From: an uncultured Ferrimonas sp.
Lineage (GTDB): Bacteria > Pseudomonadota > Gammaproteobacteria > Enterobacterales > Shewanellaceae
DNA: 64,000 bases
Assembly: GCF_947489035.1 (NCBI RefSeq)
Contig: NZ_CANLCI010000006.1
Coordinates: 1 to 64,000, forward strand
Direction: 5' to 3'
Below the pieces are notes generated by a model. It saw only the letters and a list, made by a program, of their open reading frames with translations. It had not been told where the DNA came from and did not search any database. The position numbers and the translations under genes were made by a program. Below are positions 63,985 to 64,000 of this stretch, piece after piece. The number at the start of each line of letters is the position of its first letter. The first letter of the stretch is position 1.

Positions 63985-64000
63985 CATAGTGAAGCACGGG

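Larger units (their letters stand above)
63686..64000. other. Repeat-rich noncoding right end
   Basis: These 315 bases hold no frame I can support. They contain a perfect 14-bp palindrome, two 16-base direct repeats, a 14-bp-arm inverted repeat, and two TTTAGTAAAA copies, each listed separately. This density of symmetric elements fits a regulatory, recombination or replication region at the edge of a mobile element. Confidence 0.6.

Overview
The window is ordinary chromosome from a gammaproteobacterium. Gene order (petABC-sspAB next to rplM-rpsI; a full MSHA type IV pilus locus running directly into mreBCD-maf-rng-yhdP-nit2-tldD; murA-mla divergent from kdsD-lpt-rpoN) is that of the Shewanella/Ferrimonas/Vibrio side of the class. 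My best guess is Ferrimonas- or Shewanella-like; this is an inference from gene order and moderately high G+C, not a database result. Almost all of the window is core genome. Only the last ~1.1 kb looks accessory.

Layout. (1) 1-254: promoters P1 and P2 and leader (boxA) of a ribosomal RNA operon on the minus strand; its 16S gene lies beyond the left edge. (2) 0.6-7.6 kb, minus strand: grcA, then rplM-rpsI, petABC (cytochrome bc1), sspAB and zapE. (3) 7.8-10.9 kb, plus strand: zapG and the periplasmic proteases degQ and degS, with a sigma-E-like promoter before degQ. (4) 11-15.6 kb, minus strand: mlaFEDCB-ibaG-murA (outer-membrane lipid asymmetry and peptidoglycan precursor). Divergent from it, 15.7-23.4 kb, plus strand: a Ca/Na exchanger, kdsD, kdsC, lptC, lptA, lptB (KDO synthesis and LPS transport), rpoN, hpf, ptsN, rapZ, ptsO. 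(5) 23.4-26.5 kb: a DM13 protein and a lipoprotein of unknown role, pmbA, darP. (6) 26.5-31.0 kb: a four-gene exporter cassette (outer-membrane factor, membrane-fusion protein, two ABC-2 permeases) with no ATPase gene. (7) 31.2-42.0 kb, minus strand: mreB-mreC-mreD-maf-rng-yhdP-nit2-tldD, tightly packed, closed by a terminator after tldD. (8) 42.1-61.4 kb, minus strand: the MSHA pilus locus mshI to mshQ (17 genes with a PilN-like mshI2), preceded by csrD/mshH. (9) 61.7-62.6 kb: an EamA transporter. (10) 62.9-64.0 kb: two small unrecognised genes surrounded by inverted and direct repeats.

How it fits together. The window is dominated by cell-envelope functions: LPS export, retrograde lipid transport, peptidoglycan precursor and rod-shape machinery, YhdP phospholipid transport, periplasmic quality control and a surface pilus. 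The MSHA genes supply a secretin (MshL), extension ATPase with a c-di-GMP-binding N-terminus (MshE), platform (MshG), alignment proteins (MshI/I2/J/K), major pilin MshA and minor pilins. Start codons were moved from the longest frame wherever a ribosome-binding site or family length favoured another; these choices are noted. The most unusual part is the palindrome-rich right end, which may be the edge of a mobile element.
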